Source of the DNA: an uncultured Prevotellaceae bacterium
Lineage (GTDB): Bacteria > Bacteroidota > Bacteroidia > Bacteroidales > Bacteroidaceae
Direction: 5' to 3'
Assembly: GCA_902786565.1 (NCBI GenBank)
Contig: CADACW010000057.1
Span: forward strand, 1 to 44,791
DNA length: 44,791 bases
The notes under the pieces are model-generated. The model worked only from the letters and a program-made list of their open reading frames with translations, had not been told where the DNA came from and ran no database searches. A program made the position numbers and the translations under genes. This document shows positions 8,869-17,763 of the stretch, piece by piece (position 1 is the stretch's first letter; each line of letters begins with the position of its first letter).

Positions 8869-8907
8869 CACATCAAGGATAACAACAATAAAATAAGATA
8901 AGAAGAA

Positions 8908-10248
8908 ATGTTTGAGAACCTATCGGAACGGCTGGAGAGGTCGTTCAAAATTCTGAAAGGTGAGGGTAAGATAACCGAGATAAATGTTGCCGAGACCCTC
9001 AAGGACGTGCGCCGTGCCCTGCTCGACGCCGACGTTAACTATAAGGTGGCCAAGCAGTTCACCGACACCGTCAAGCAGAAGGCCCTGGGCATGAACGTGC
9101 TCACCGCCATCAAGCCCAGCCAGCTGATGGTGAAGATTGTGCACGACGAGCTGACGGCCCTGATGGGCGGACAGGCCGTGGACATGAAGCTGGAAAACCG
9201 GCCCGCCATCATCCTTATGTCGGGCCTGCAGGGTTCAGGTAAGACCACCTTCAGCGGCAAGCTGGCCAACCTGCTGAAGACGCGCCAGCACAAGCAGCCG
9301 CTGCTGGTGGCCTGCGACATCTACCGCCCCGCCGCCATCGAGCAGCTGAAGGTGGTGGGCGAGAGCGTGGGCGTCGATGTCTATACCGAGCCGGAGAACC
9401 GCGATGTCGTCTCCATTGCCCAGCACGCCATACGCAAGGCCAAGCAGGAGGGCTACAACGTGGTCATCGTCGACACCGCCGGCCGTCTGGCCATCGACGA
9501 GGAGATGATGAACGAGATTGCTGCCCTCAAGTGGGCCATCAAGCCCGACGAGACCCTCTTCGTGGTCGATGCCATGACCGGACAGGATGCCGTGAACACC
9601 GCCAAGGAGTTCAACGACAAGCTGGACTACGACGGCGTGGTGCTGACCAAACTCGATGGCGACACCCGTGGCGGTGCCGCACTGAGCATACGCACCGTCG
9701 TCACCAAGCCCATCAAGTTCGTGGGTACCGGCGAGAAGATGGACGCCATCGACGTGTTCCACCCCCAGCGCATGGCCGACCGCATCCTGGGCATGGGCGA
9801 CGTGGTGAGTCTGGTGGAGCGGGCGCAGATGCAGTTCGACGAGAAGCAGGCACAGGAGCTGGAGAAGAAAATCCGCAAGGACAAGTTCGACTTCGACGAC
9901 TTCATGTCGCAAATACAGCAAATCAAGAAGATGGGCAGCATCAAGGAGCTGGCATCGATGATTCCCGGCGTTGGCAAGGCCATCAAAGACATCGACATTG
10001 ACGAGAATGCTTTCAAGAAGATTGAGGCCATCATCCAGAGCATGACGCCCGCCGAGCGCAAGAACCCCGACATCATCAACCAAAGCCGCCGCCTGCGGAT
10101 TGCCCGTGGCAGCGGCTCGAAGATTGAGGATGTCAACCGTCTGATGAAGCAGTTCGACCAGACGAAGAAGGCTATGAAGATGTTCTCCAATATGGACCGC
10201 AGCCGTATGGCCCAGATGGCCGCTGCGATGAAGAACATGAAGCGATAG
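8908..10248 (+). CDS. ffh: Signal recognition particle protein Ffh
   Basis: 446 residues, the normal length. N domain at 1-90, then the GTPase G domain with P-loop GLQGSGKTT (106-114), DTAGR near 189 and TKLDGDTRGG near 247. The methionine-rich M domain (about 300-446) ends in MKMFSNMDRSRMAQMAAAMK. It binds 4.5S RNA and signal peptides of nascent inner-membrane and secreted proteins and docks with FtsY. It ends 11 bp before the convergent paaK stop. Last gene of the tonB unit. Confidence 0.97.
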   Translation: MFENLSERLERSFKILKGEGKITEINVAETLKDVRRALLDADVNYKVAKQFTDTVKQKALGMNVLTAIKPSQLMVKIVHDELTALMGGQAVDMKLENRPAIILMSGLQGSGKTTFSGKLANLLKTRQHKQPLLVACDIYRPAAIEQLKVVGESVGVDVYTEPENRDVVSIAQHAIRKAKQEGYNVVIVDTAGRLAIDEEMMNEIAALKWAIKPDETLFVVDAMTGQDAVNTAKEFNDKLDYDGVVLTKLDGDTRGGAALSIRTVVTKPIKFVGTGEKMDAIDVFHPQRMADRILGMGDVVSLVERAQMQFDEKQAQELEKKIRKDKFDFDDFMSQIQQIKKMGSIKELASMIPGVGKAIKDIDIDENAFKKIEAIIQSMTPAERKNPDIINQSRRLRIARGSGSKIEDVNRLMKQFDQTKKAMKMFSNMDRSRMAQMAAAMKNMKR

Positions 10249-10258
10249 GCCCCACTGC

Positions 10259-11566
10259 TTACAGTTTGCGCTTGTCTATCACATGAGCGCTCTTCCCCTG
10301 GCTCCTCTCTATGGTACCAGGGGCTTTTAGTTGCACCTTGGCGGCAATGCTCAGCACGCTCTTCAGCTTGGCGGCCAGCTTCTTCTCCAGCTGGTCTACG
10401 GCAGCAGGCGTGTCGAAGGTCGAGGTGAACACCTCCTGGCGCATCTCCACCTGCACCTGCAGGGTGTCCAGGTTGTTCACGCGGTCCACCACCAGCATGT
10501 AGCGCGGCGCAAACTCCGGCATCGAGAGCACCACGCTCTCCACCTGCGAGGGGAACACGTTGATGCCTCGGATGATGAGCATATCGTCCGAGCGGCCCTC
10601 GATGCGGCCCATGCGCACGTTGGTGCGGCCGCAGTCGCACTGGCCCGGCAGCAGCGAGCACAGGTCGCGGGTGCGGTAGCGCAGCACGGGCATGCCCTCC
10701 TTGGTCAGCGTGGTGAATACCAGTTCGCCCGTCTGTCCGGCGGGCAGCGGCTCCAGCGTGGTGGGGTTGATGATTTCGGGGTAGAAATGATCTTCGTTGA
10801 TGTGCGAGCCGTGCTGCATCTGGCACTCATAGCTCACCGAGGGGCCCATCACCTCGCTCAGTCCGTAGATGTTGTAGCCCTTCAGGCCCAGCCGCGCCTC
10901 AATCTCCTTGCGCATCTGCTCCGTCCAGGGCTCTGCGCCGAAGGCACCTATGCGCAGCTTGATTTGCTCCTTGGTGATGCCCATCTTCTCCATTGTCTCA
11001 GCCAGGTAGAGGGCATACGACGGGGTACAGGCAATGCCGGTGATGCCCAGGTCGCGAATCAGCTTCAGGTGCTTCTCCGTGTTGCCCGTGCCGGCCGGGA
11101 TGACGCTGGCCCCCAGGTGCTCCACGCCGTAGTGGGCACCCAGTCCGCCGGTGAAGAGACCATAGCCGTAGGCCACCGAGAAGATGTCGCCCCGCGTCAC
11201 GCCGTAGGCCGTCAGACAGCGGGCCATGCACTCGCTCCACACACCTATGTCCTTGCGCGTATAGCCCACAATGGTGGGGTTGCCCGTGGTGCCCGACGAG
11301 GCGTGTACGCGGATGATTTCGCTCATCGGAGCCGCCTGCAGCCCGAAGGGGTAGTTGTCGCGAAGGTCCTTCTTGGTGGTGAAGGGCAGCTTCTTGATGT
11401 CCTCTATCGTCTGGATGTCATCCGGGCGGATGTCCAGCTCTTGCAGTTTGTTACGGTAGAACGGTACGTTGTGGTACACATATTCTACAATCTTGTGCAG
11501 CCGCTTGCCCTGCAGGGCACTTCTTTCGTCGCGGCTCATACATTCTTTGTTAGGGTTCCAAATCAT
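10259..11566 (-). CDS. paaK: Phenylacetate-CoA ligase family AMP-forming enzyme
   Basis: 435 residues from the ATG at 11566, which gives the family N-terminus (MIWNPNKECMSRDERSALQ). The adenylate-forming phosphate loop is SSGTTGNPT (near residue 91). The mid-domain YGLSEVMGPSVSYEC and the C-terminal lid (RIEGRSDDMLIIRGINVFPS) match PaaK-type ligases. It would activate phenylacetate or a related aryl acid to its CoA ester with ATP. No other paa genes are nearby; in gut Bacteroidales these enzymes usually occur alone, so the physiological acid is uncertain. Own promoter at 11610-11640; an array of palindromes lies upstream of that promoter, between it and menD. Confidence 0.9.
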   Translation of the reverse strand: MIWNPNKECMSRDERSALQGKRLHKIVEYVYHNVPFYRNKLQELDIRPDDIQTIEDIKKLPFTTKKDLRDNYPFGLQAAPMSEIIRVHASSGTTGNPTIVGYTRKDIGVWSECMARCLTAYGVTRGDIFSVAYGYGLFTGGLGAHYGVEHLGASVIPAGTGNTEKHLKLIRDLGITGIACTPSYALYLAETMEKMGITKEQIKLRIGAFGAEPWTEQMRKEIEARLGLKGYNIYGLSEVMGPSVSYECQMQHGSHINEDHFYPEIINPTTLEPLPAGQTGELVFTTLTKEGMPVLRYRTRDLCSLLPGQCDCGRTNVRMGRIEGRSDDMLIIRGINVFPSQVESVVLSMPEFAPRYMLVVDRVNNLDTLQVQVEMRQEVFTSTFDTPAAVDQLEKKLAAKLKSVLSIAAKVQLKAPGTIERSQGKSAHVIDKRKL

Positions 11567-11609
11567 TGCTCTATCTTGTGTTGGTTGTGCATCATTGATA
11601 AAACAGCTG

Positions 11610-11640
11610 CAAAAGTACAACAATTATTGTTCTTGGCCAA
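11610..11640 (-). promoter_or_regulatory. Promoter of paaK
   Basis: On the reverse strand TTG at 11640-11638 and TACTTTTG at 11617-11610, spaced by 20 bp. The leader to the ATG at 11566 is about 40 bases. This supports 11566 rather than an ATG at 11623, which would lie inside the promoter. Confidence 0.65.
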
Positions 11641-11673
11641 ATAAAAAGCAAAAAAACTCCGAGATAAAATGTC

Positions 11674-11816
11674 GGAGGCCCGGAGCAAAACGTCCGATTG
11701 CCCGGACATAAAACTAAAATTACGACGTAATTTACATAAATTTCGTCGTAATTTATATAAATTACGTCGTAATTCAGATAAATTACGTCGAGTCGTTAAG
11801 TTTTGCTCCGGCCTCC
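11674..11816. repeat. Inverted-repeat-bounded array of 15-bp palindromes with a 21-bp period
   Basis: Outer arms of 17-18 bp (11674-11691 and 11800-11816; sequence GGAGGCCGGAGCAAAAC with one extra C in the left arm) enclose four tandem units. The units begin at 11718, 11739, 11760 and 11781. Each holds an odd palindrome of the type AATTACG-n-CGTAATT; the last is cut short. A small hairpin GTCCG/CGGAC sits at 11692-11707. The array lies between the menD stop (11860) and the paaK promoter (11610-11640). The period of two helical turns suits an operator array; a folded transcript or terminator after menD is the alternative. Confidence 0.75.
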
Positions 11817-11859
11817 CCGCCTTTTAGGTTCGTCCGTCGCTATGTTTTGAAGGGGCCGG

Positions 11860-13557
11860 TCAATACTTGTAATACGTGGCAAAGGCACTGGCATCGGCCT
11901 CCGCGCTGGTGAACACCTCCAGCAGGACGGGGCGGTCGGAGCCTTGCGCCAGCAGACGCTCCAGCCCGCGCTCCAGCTCGTCGGCATTGCGGGCGGCAAG
12001 ATAGCCGATGGCGTTCTGCCGACAGATGCCCTCGGCGCTGGTCTGGTGGCAGGCACTCACCAGCCGGTCGCGGGCAGGACTCTGCTCCAGCCCCGGCAGC
12101 TGGTCGAAGATGCCACCCTTGCCGTTGTTCAGCAGCAGGATGCGCAGATTGCCCCTCAGGTTCTGGTTCCACAGCGCGTTCTGATCGTAGAAGAAACTCA
12201 GGTCGCCCACCACGCAGACCACCGTCTGCCCCCGGTCAACGGCCGCGGCAAATCCCGCCGCCGTGCTCACGCTGCCCTCAATGCCGTTCACCCCACGGTT
12301 GCACCACACGTGGTGGCAGGCATAGATGTTGGCCAGACGGATGGCCGAGCTGTTGGCGTAGTGCGTGATGGGCCTCTCGTCGGGCACCATCAGTTGCAGC
12401 CGCTGCTCCAGCGCCCTGACTGCCGCCATCTGCGAGTAGGGTGGGGCGTAGGTCTTTGCCCGGTCGTTGGCCTCGCGCAGATGCTTCAGCCACAGCCGCC
12501 TGTAGGCCGTCCCCTGGTTCCACCGCAGCTTCGACAGCTTGTTGCTTAGTGCCTCGACGGCCTGCTCGGCGTCGCCCGTCACTATGCCGCGCAGGTTCTT
12601 GAATGTGTCCTCCACGGCACCCGTCGGACTGATGCGCCACACGCGGGCATCCTTGGCCCGTCGCAGAAATGCCTTCAGACGCTTGCTCACCAGCGTGCCT
12701 CCCACGTACAACACAAAGTCGGGCAACAGCTCGGCCGTGGCCTCCTCGTCGTTGGCCAGCGCGGCCAGCACCTCGTCGAAATGGCTCACCGAAGGGAAGT
12801 CAGCCAGCTGCTCGTGCAGCGTGATGATGTGGCTGAACAGATAGTCGGCTGTGCCGCTGACGATGTGGCCTGGCGCCATCTGCCCGAAGACCACCATAGG
12901 GCGGCGGGCACCCGTCAGGTCGTCGGTCAGCGGGGCGCAGATGCAACTGTAGTCGGCAGGCGGGGCAAAGCGGCGGATTACCCGCTCGGCAGGCAATTCG
13001 CTGACGGTGAACTGGAACAGCGGCTCGGTGATGGGCACGTTGATGTGCACGCAGGGACGGTGGTCCTGCCAGGCATCGAGCAGTGCCTCGTTCACCAGCC
13101 GGTTGCAGTGCCAGCGGGCCAAGGGTGCCTCGCCGTCGGCGGCTCTGTCGGGCTCCGGCAGCGTCACGCTCCGGGCCACCCACGGCTCCAGGGCTCCCGG
13201 CTGCACCAGCGTCTGACCGTCCATCTGCCCTATCCAGGCGGCGGGGCGGTCGGCCGAGACCACGACGAGCGCCACGTGCTGATGGCACGCCTCGGCCACG
13301 GCGGGCAGCACATTGAGCAGCGCCGTGCCCGACGTGACGCAGACCACCACGGGCTCGTCGCTGGCCTGCGCCAGTCCCAAGGCAAAAAAGCCCGCCGACC
13401 GCTCGTCGGTCACCGGCAGGCACTCAATGTCGGGACAGGCGTCCAGGTTGTGCACGATGGGGGCGTTCCTGCTGCCCGGGCACACCACTGCCCGCCGCAC
13501 CCCGTGACCCACGAGCAGCGCCGTCAGTATATTCACATTCTCCTTGTTGCTATACAT
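11860..13557 (-). CDS. menD: 2-succinyl-5-enolpyruvyl-6-hydroxy-3-cyclohexene-1-carboxylate synthase (MenD)
   Basis: 565 residues from the ATG at 13557. A ThDP-dependent enzyme that joins isochorismate and the succinic semialdehyde unit from 2-oxoglutarate in menaquinone synthesis. N-terminal pyrimidine-binding domain with CPGSRNAPIVHNL, VTDERSAGFFALGLA and VTSGTALLNVLPAVAEA. The C-terminal PP domain has the GDLSFFYDQNALWN then NNGKGGIF metal/diphosphate motif. The start is fixed by a promoter at 13588-13619, which would overlap the alternative start at 13590. The gene appears to stand alone: no other men genes are adjacent here. It is followed by the palindrome array at 11674-11816. Confidence 0.93.
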   Translation of the reverse strand: MYSNKENVNILTALLVGHGVRRAVVCPGSRNAPIVHNLDACPDIECLPVTDERSAGFFALGLAQASDEPVVVCVTSGTALLNVLPAVAEACHQHVALVVVSADRPAAWIGQMDGQTLVQPGALEPWVARSVTLPEPDRAADGEAPLARWHCNRLVNEALLDAWQDHRPCVHINVPITEPLFQFTVSELPAERVIRRFAPPADYSCICAPLTDDLTGARRPMVVFGQMAPGHIVSGTADYLFSHIITLHEQLADFPSVSHFDEVLAALANDEEATAELLPDFVLYVGGTLVSKRLKAFLRRAKDARVWRISPTGAVEDTFKNLRGIVTGDAEQAVEALSNKLSKLRWNQGTAYRRLWLKHLREANDRAKTYAPPYSQMAAVRALEQRLQLMVPDERPITHYANSSAIRLANIYACHHVWCNRGVNGIEGSVSTAAGFAAAVDRGQTVVCVVGDLSFFYDQNALWNQNLRGNLRILLLNNGKGGIFDQLPGLEQSPARDRLVSACHQTSAEGICRQNAIGYLAARNADELERGLERLLAQGSDRPVLLEVFTSAEADASAFATYYKY

Positions 13558-13587
13558 ATTTACCACTTTTTCTTTACTTTCCGCCTG

Positions 13588-13619
13588 CAAAGTTACGAAT
13601 TAATTGCATATTGGCCAAA
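13588..13619 (-). promoter_or_regulatory. Promoter of menD
   Basis: Reverse strand TTTG at 13619-13616 and TAACTTTG at 13595-13588, spaced by 20 bp. It is back to back with the promoter of the gene at 13694; only 17 bp separate the two. Confidence 0.65.
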
Positions 13620-13636
13620 GATAAGTGGCCCAATAA

Positions 13637-13668
13637 TTTGCGGCAATGCGCGGAAATGTGTAACTTTG
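13637..13668 (+). promoter_or_regulatory. Promoter of the HExxH protein gene
   Basis: TTTG at 13637-13640 and TAACTTTG at 13661-13668, spaced by 20 bp. Leader of about 20 bases to the ATG at 13694. Divergent from the menD promoter. Confidence 0.65.
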
Positions 13669-13693
13669 CACCCCGAACTAACCCAACTGACTC

Positions 13694-14920
13694 ATGAAAA
13701 GACAACTGCTCATAGCATGGACCCTGATGCTCCTCGGCACAGCAACCGGCGTGGCCCAGAAGCGCGTGTATATCCCCGAAGACCTGAGGGGAATGAACCT
13801 TGAGAGCGACACCTCGAAGTGGTGCTGGCGACGCTCCGCAGAGACCCGCGACCTCATCTTTATGTGGGAGCGGGGCTTTGGCAGTGACCTCCAGAACCCA
13901 CCCCGCCTGGAGGGCAAGCCCATGGCCTTCAACCTGCCTGTGCTGATGGAGCGCGTCCAGTCGTTCTACACCTTCTTCCGCGACACTCTCGGCTTTGCCA
14001 ACAAGCCACTGAGCAAGGCCGACCGCTATAAGATGATGGTTATGGTGATGTACTCGCTCGACGGAACGGCCTACGGCGGCACCTACGACAACTATATCGG
14101 CGCCCTGTGGGTGGCCCCCAACCGCATACAGGACAAGACCATGAACTGTATGGCCCACGAACTGGGACACTCGTTCCAGTCGCAGATCATGGCCGACAGC
14201 GTGGGGCAGTGCTGGGGTGGAACGGGCTTCTTCGAGATGGCCTCGCAATGGATGCTCTGGCAGGTGAACCCCTGGTGGCTGCGCGACGAGAACTACCACT
14301 TCGAGGCATTTAAGACACTCACCCACAAGGCGTTCCTCTCGCTCGACAATATCTACCACTCGCCCTATGTGCTACAGTGGTGGAGCGACTTGCGCGGGCG
14401 CAAATGCATAGCCGAACTGTTCCGCCAGGGCCGCATAGGCGAAGACCCCGTGGACACCTATAAGCGCCTCTACGGCCTCTCGCAGAAGGACTTCTGCCGC
14501 GAGCTGCTCCTTGGCTATCAGCATCTGGTCGACTTCGACTTCAACCATGCCCGCACCGAGACGCGCCCCTATGCCTGCACATGGCAGACGCCTCTCGACA
14601 CGCTGCGCGGCGGCTGGTACCGCCCCAAGACCATCCTCGAAGACTATGGCTTCCACATCATCCCCCTGCCCACCCGCCAGCCGATGACCGTCAAGGTGAA
14701 GGGTCGCAACGTGATGTGGGCTCTTGTGGGCATCCTGCCCGACGGCCAAATCGTTTACGGTAAACCTCAGCATGGCCGTCTGCCCGCCATCACCGCCGGC
14801 TTTGCCCGTTGCTTCGCCGTGGTCATGGGTGCCCCCACCACCCACCAACAGCTGCCCATGCCCCAACGCGACGAGTCGCCAAAGTTGCGCCAATATCCCT
14901 ACGAAATCCACGTAAAGTAA
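13694..14920 (+). CDS. Secreted HExxH putative zinc metalloprotease (DUF6055-like)
   Basis: 408 residues. Signal peptide at 1-21 (LLIAWTLMLLGTATGVAQ). The core has a zinc-protease type motif HELGH (H155-H159) in the context NCMAHELGHSFQ, and aromatic-rich segments (WGGTGFFEMASQWMLWQ, NPWW). This is the pattern I associate with Bacteroidetes DUF6055-like secreted proteins. The C-terminal ~120 residues look like a separate beta-rich domain. Zinc binding and proteolysis are inferred from the motif; no third ligand is assigned. Monocistronic between the menD promoter and the tRNA-Lys promoter. Could also be a catalytically altered glycan- or protein-binding relative. Confidence 0.72.
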   Translation: MKRQLLIAWTLMLLGTATGVAQKRVYIPEDLRGMNLESDTSKWCWRRSAETRDLIFMWERGFGSDLQNPPRLEGKPMAFNLPVLMERVQSFYTFFRDTLGFANKPLSKADRYKMMVMVMYSLDGTAYGGTYDNYIGALWVAPNRIQDKTMNCMAHELGHSFQSQIMADSVGQCWGGTGFFEMASQWMLWQVNPWWLRDENYHFEAFKTLTHKAFLSLDNIYHSPYVLQWWSDLRGRKCIAELFRQGRIGEDPVDTYKRLYGLSQKDFCRELLLGYQHLVDFDFNHARTETRPYACTWQTPLDTLRGGWYRPKTILEDYGFHIIPLPTRQPMTVKVKGRNVMWALVGILPDGQIVYGKPQHGRLPAITAGFARCFAVVMGAPTTHQQLPMPQRDESPKLRQYPYEIHVK

Positions 14921-15067
14921 ATCCTGCCATTCTTAAAGTAGGTGCAAAATAATGTAAATCAGGATACGGTCAGGGATGGCACCAATGGGTGGACAACAGT
15001 GTGCGGGGACTGAATAGATGCCAAAAATGCGCTTTTCTGCAAAAAAAAGTGAAAAAACACCCAGAAA

Positions 15068-15099
15068 TTTGTTGGGAACGAAAAAAGTGCGTACCTTTG
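15068..15099 (+). promoter_or_regulatory. Promoter of tRNA-Lys
   Basis: TTTG at 15068-15071 and TACCTTTG at 15092-15099, spaced by 20 bp, about 50 bases before the tRNA. Confidence 0.7.
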
Positions 15100-15149
15100 C
15101 ACCCGCTTACAAGGAATGACTCCTGAAAGCATGGTTGATGAATAAGGTT

Positions 15150-15222
15150 GCACCCTTAGCTCAGTTGGTAGAGCACCTGACTCTTAATCAGGGTGTCCAG
15201 GGTTCGAGCCCCTGAGGGTGTA
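15150..15222 (+). tRNA. tRNA-Lys (anticodon CTT)
   Basis: 73 bases. Acceptor strands GCACCCT (15150-15156) and AGGGTGT (15215-15221) pair, with discriminator A. The D arm has TAGCTCAGTTGGTAGAGCA and the T arm GGTTCGAGCC. The anticodon stem CCTGA/TCAGG encloses the loop CTCTTAA with anticodon CTT at 15183-15185, reading AAG. CCA is not encoded. Confidence 0.97.
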
Positions 15223-15231
15223 CAAAATGAG

Positions 15232-15260
15232 AAGGCGGACTGGAATGTTCGCCTTTTTTT
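15232..15260 (+). terminator. Terminator after tRNA-Lys
   Basis: AAGGCGGAC (15232-15240) pairs with GTTCGCCTT (15247-15255) with one mismatch, followed by a T-run to 15260. Confidence 0.75.
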
Positions 15261-15288
15261 GGAAATATATTTAAACGTCATAAGGAAG

Positions 15289-16488
15289 ATGCCTGAAATA
15301 TCTGTCCGCGGTCTGGAGATGCCCGAATCACCCATCCGCAAGCTGGCCCCTCTGGCCGCTGCCGCCAAGAAACGCGGCACCAAAGTTTATCACCTGAACA
15401 TCGGACAGCCTGACCTGCCCACGCCGCAGGTGGCTCTGGATGCGTTGACGCAGATTGACCGCACCATTCTGGAATACTCGCCCTCGCAGGGCTACCAGAG
15501 TTATCGCGAGAAGCTGGTGGGCTACTACGCGAAGTACAATATCCAGGTGTCGGCCGACGACATCATCATCACCAGCGGCGGTTCTGAGGCAGTGCTCTTT
15601 GCCTTCCTGTCGTGTCTGAATCCAGGCGACGAGATCATCGTGCCGGAGCCGGCCTATGCCAACTACATGGCCTTTGCCATCAGTGCCGGGGCAAAGATAC
15701 GCACCATCGCCACCACTATTGAAGAAGGGTTCTCGCTGCCCAAGGTGGAGAAGTTTGAGGAATTGATTAATGAACGCACGCGAGCCATTATGATATGCAA
15801 CCCCAACAACCCCACGGGCTATCTCTACACACGGCGGGAGATGAACCAGATTCGTGACCTGGTGAAGAAATATGACCTCTACCTCTTTTCCGACGAGGTC
15901 TACCGCGAATATATCTATACTGGCTCGCCCTATATCTCGGCTTGCCATTTGGAGGGCATCGAGCAGAACGTCATCCTTATCGACTCCGTCTCGAAACGTT
16001 ACTCGGAGTGTGGCATCCGCATTGGCGCACTCATCACCAAGAACCAGGAGGTGCGTAAGGCCGTGATGAAGTTCTGCCAGGCCCGTCTGTCGCCCCCGCT
16101 CATCGGCCAGATTGTGGCTGAGGCTTCGCTCGACACCCCTGAGGACTACCTGCGCGACGTCTACGACGAGTATGTGGAGCGCCGCAAATGTCTCATCGAC
16201 GGGCTGAACCGCATCCCCGGTGTCTATTCGCCCATTCCCATGGGTGCCTTCTACACCGTGGCCAAGTTGCCCGTTGACGACAGCGAGAAGTTCTGCCGCT
16301 GGTGTCTCACCGAGTTTGAGTATGAGGGCTGCACCGTGATGATGGCTCCTGCCGCCGGCTTCTACACCACCCCCGGTGCCGGCATCAATCAGGTGCGCAT
16401 TGCCTACGTCCTGAAGAAGGAGGACCTGGAGCATGCCCTCGTCGTACTCCGTAAAGCCTTGGAGCAGTACCCGGGTAGGGTAGAGTAG
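15289..16488 (+). CDS. PLP-dependent class I/II aminotransferase
   Basis: 399 residues. Fold-type I aminotransferase: GQPDLPTP near residue 40, the PNNPTGYLYT substrate/PLP motif, SDEVYREYIY, and the PLP lysine in SVSKRYSECGIRIG (K236). A C-terminal arginine (NQVRIAYVL) would bind the substrate carboxylate. The family covers aspartate and aromatic aminotransferases; the exact substrate cannot be told. The ATG at 15289 is the natural start, since upstream in-frame codons fall in the tRNA. No promoter is seen between the tRNA terminator and the start, so expression may rely on read-through from the tRNA-Lys promoter. The permease follows 27 bp after its stop. Confidence 0.9.
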   Translation: MPEISVRGLEMPESPIRKLAPLAAAAKKRGTKVYHLNIGQPDLPTPQVALDALTQIDRTILEYSPSQGYQSYREKLVGYYAKYNIQVSADDIIITSGGSEAVLFAFLSCLNPGDEIIVPEPAYANYMAFAISAGAKIRTIATTIEEGFSLPKVEKFEELINERTRAIMICNPNNPTGYLYTRREMNQIRDLVKKYDLYLFSDEVYREYIYTGSPYISACHLEGIEQNVILIDSVSKRYSECGIRIGALITKNQEVRKAVMKFCQARLSPPLIGQIVAEASLDTPEDYLRDVYDEYVERRKCLIDGLNRIPGVYSPIPMGAFYTVAKLPVDDSEKFCRWCLTEFEYEGCTVMMAPAAGFYTTPGAGINQVRIAYVLKKEDLEHALVVLRKALEQYPGRVE

Positions 16489-16515
16489 TGGTTTTACCCT
16501 AAACGCTGTACGGAG

Positions 16516-17763
16516 TTGAACTTTCCACTTTACATAGCCCGCCGCATCTATGGCGACGAGGGCGACCGCCGCAAGGTGAGCCGCCCGGCCATCCGGATTG
16601 CCACCATCGGCGTGGCCATCGGCTTGGCGGTGATGATTGTCACCGTGGCTGTGGTGCTGGGCTTCAAGCACACCATCCGTGACAAGGTGGTGGGCTTCGG
16701 CAGCCATATCCAGATACAGAACTCGCTGGCTGTCACCCCCGTTACCGACCATAACATCTGCCTGGACGACACGTTGATGCAGGCCTTGGCCGATGTCCAG
16801 GGCATCAGGCACGTGGCCCGCTACACCATGGCTCAAGGCATCCTCAAGACCGACGACGACTTCCTGGGTGTCACGCTGAAAGGTGTGGGGCCTGAGTACG
16901 ACACGGCCTTCCTGAACGATTGTCTCGTCGAGGGCCAGCTGCCCCAGTTCTGCGATACGGCCACCAACTATCCGCTCGTTGTCTCGAAGACCATGGCCGA
17001 CAAGTTGCGCCTCTCGTGTGGCGACCGCGTCTTTGCCTATTTCGTGGGCGACGAGGATGTGCGCACGCGGCGGTTCACCATCAGTGCCATCTACCAGACC
17101 AATATGAAGCGCTTCGACGACCTGGTGTGCATCACCGACCTCTACGTGGCGCAGAAGCTGAACGGCTGGCATGGCGACCAGTGCACTGGCGGCGAGTTGC
17201 TGGTGGACGACTTCGACCGCCTGCAGCAGACCCAACGGCGCGTGCTGGCACTGCTGCGCGACACCGTCGACCGTCAGGGCAACCGCTTGGCGCCGCAGGC
17301 CATCACCGACATCTATCCGCAAGTGTTCTCCTGGCTGGAGCTGCTCGACATCAACGTGTGGATCATCCTGGCGCTGATGGTGGCTGTGGCCGGTTTTACC
17401 ATGGTGAGCGGCCTGCTCATCATCATCCTTGAGCGCACGCAGACCATCGGCATACTCAAGGCCCTGGGTGCACGCAATGCCTCGGTGCGCCACACGTTCC
17501 TCTGGTTTGCCGTCTTCATCATCGGCCGTGGCCTGCTTTGGGGCAACATCGTGGGCATCGCCGTGGTGCTGCTGCAGGAGTACACAGGGTTTGTCAAGCT
17601 CGACGCCCAGACCTACTACGTCAGTCAGGCCCCGATGGAACTGAGCCTTCCGCTCGTTCTGCTGCTCAATGTGGCCACCCTTTTCATCAGTGTCTTGGTG
17701 CTCATCGTGCCCAGCTATTTGGCCAGTCGTGTCCATCCGGCCCGTTCTATGCGCTACGAGTGA
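16516..17763 (+). CDS. FtsX/LolE-type ABC transporter permease
   Basis: 415 residues. First membrane helix at about 27-50 (ATIGVAIGLAVMIVTVAVVL), a large extracytoplasmic domain at 51-275, then three C-terminal helices (about 278-303, 322-345, 375-400). This is the MacB/FtsX-type permease layout used in LolCDE-like lipoprotein release and other mechanotransmission complexes. The start codon appears to be TTG: it gives the family N-terminus MNFPLYIARR, and no suitable ATG lies near. No ATPase gene is adjacent, so the ATP-binding partner is elsewhere. Probably co-transcribed with the aminotransferase. Confidence 0.85.
   Translation: MNFPLYIARRIYGDEGDRRKVSRPAIRIATIGVAIGLAVMIVTVAVVLGFKHTIRDKVVGFGSHIQIQNSLAVTPVTDHNICLDDTLMQALADVQGIRHVARYTMAQGILKTDDDFLGVTLKGVGPEYDTAFLNDCLVEGQLPQFCDTATNYPLVVSKTMADKLRLSCGDRVFAYFVGDEDVRTRRFTISAIYQTNMKRFDDLVCITDLYVAQKLNGWHGDQCTGGELLVDDFDRLQQTQRRVLALLRDTVDRQGNRLAPQAITDIYPQVFSWLELLDINVWIILALMVAVAGFTMVSGLLIIILERTQTIGILKALGARNASVRHTFLWFAVFIIGRGLLWGNIVGIAVVLLQEYTGFVKLDAQTYYVSQAPMELSLPLVLLLNVATLFISVLVLIVPSYLASRVHPARSMRYE

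Noticed and set aside
10331-11644. Long forward-strand frame opposite paaK (437 residues), with similar long antisense frames opposite porU, menD and the dockerin genes
   Set aside because: Their composition (rich in H, A, V, Q, G with no domain motif) is that of antisense shadows of GC-rich genes. The opposite strands carry clear conserved proteins.
13557-13590. Upstream start for menD at 13590, and similar upstream starts for paaK (11623) and the DNA-binding-like gene (3243)
   Set aside because: Each lies in or upstream of the -7 promoter box and adds residues not typical of the family.
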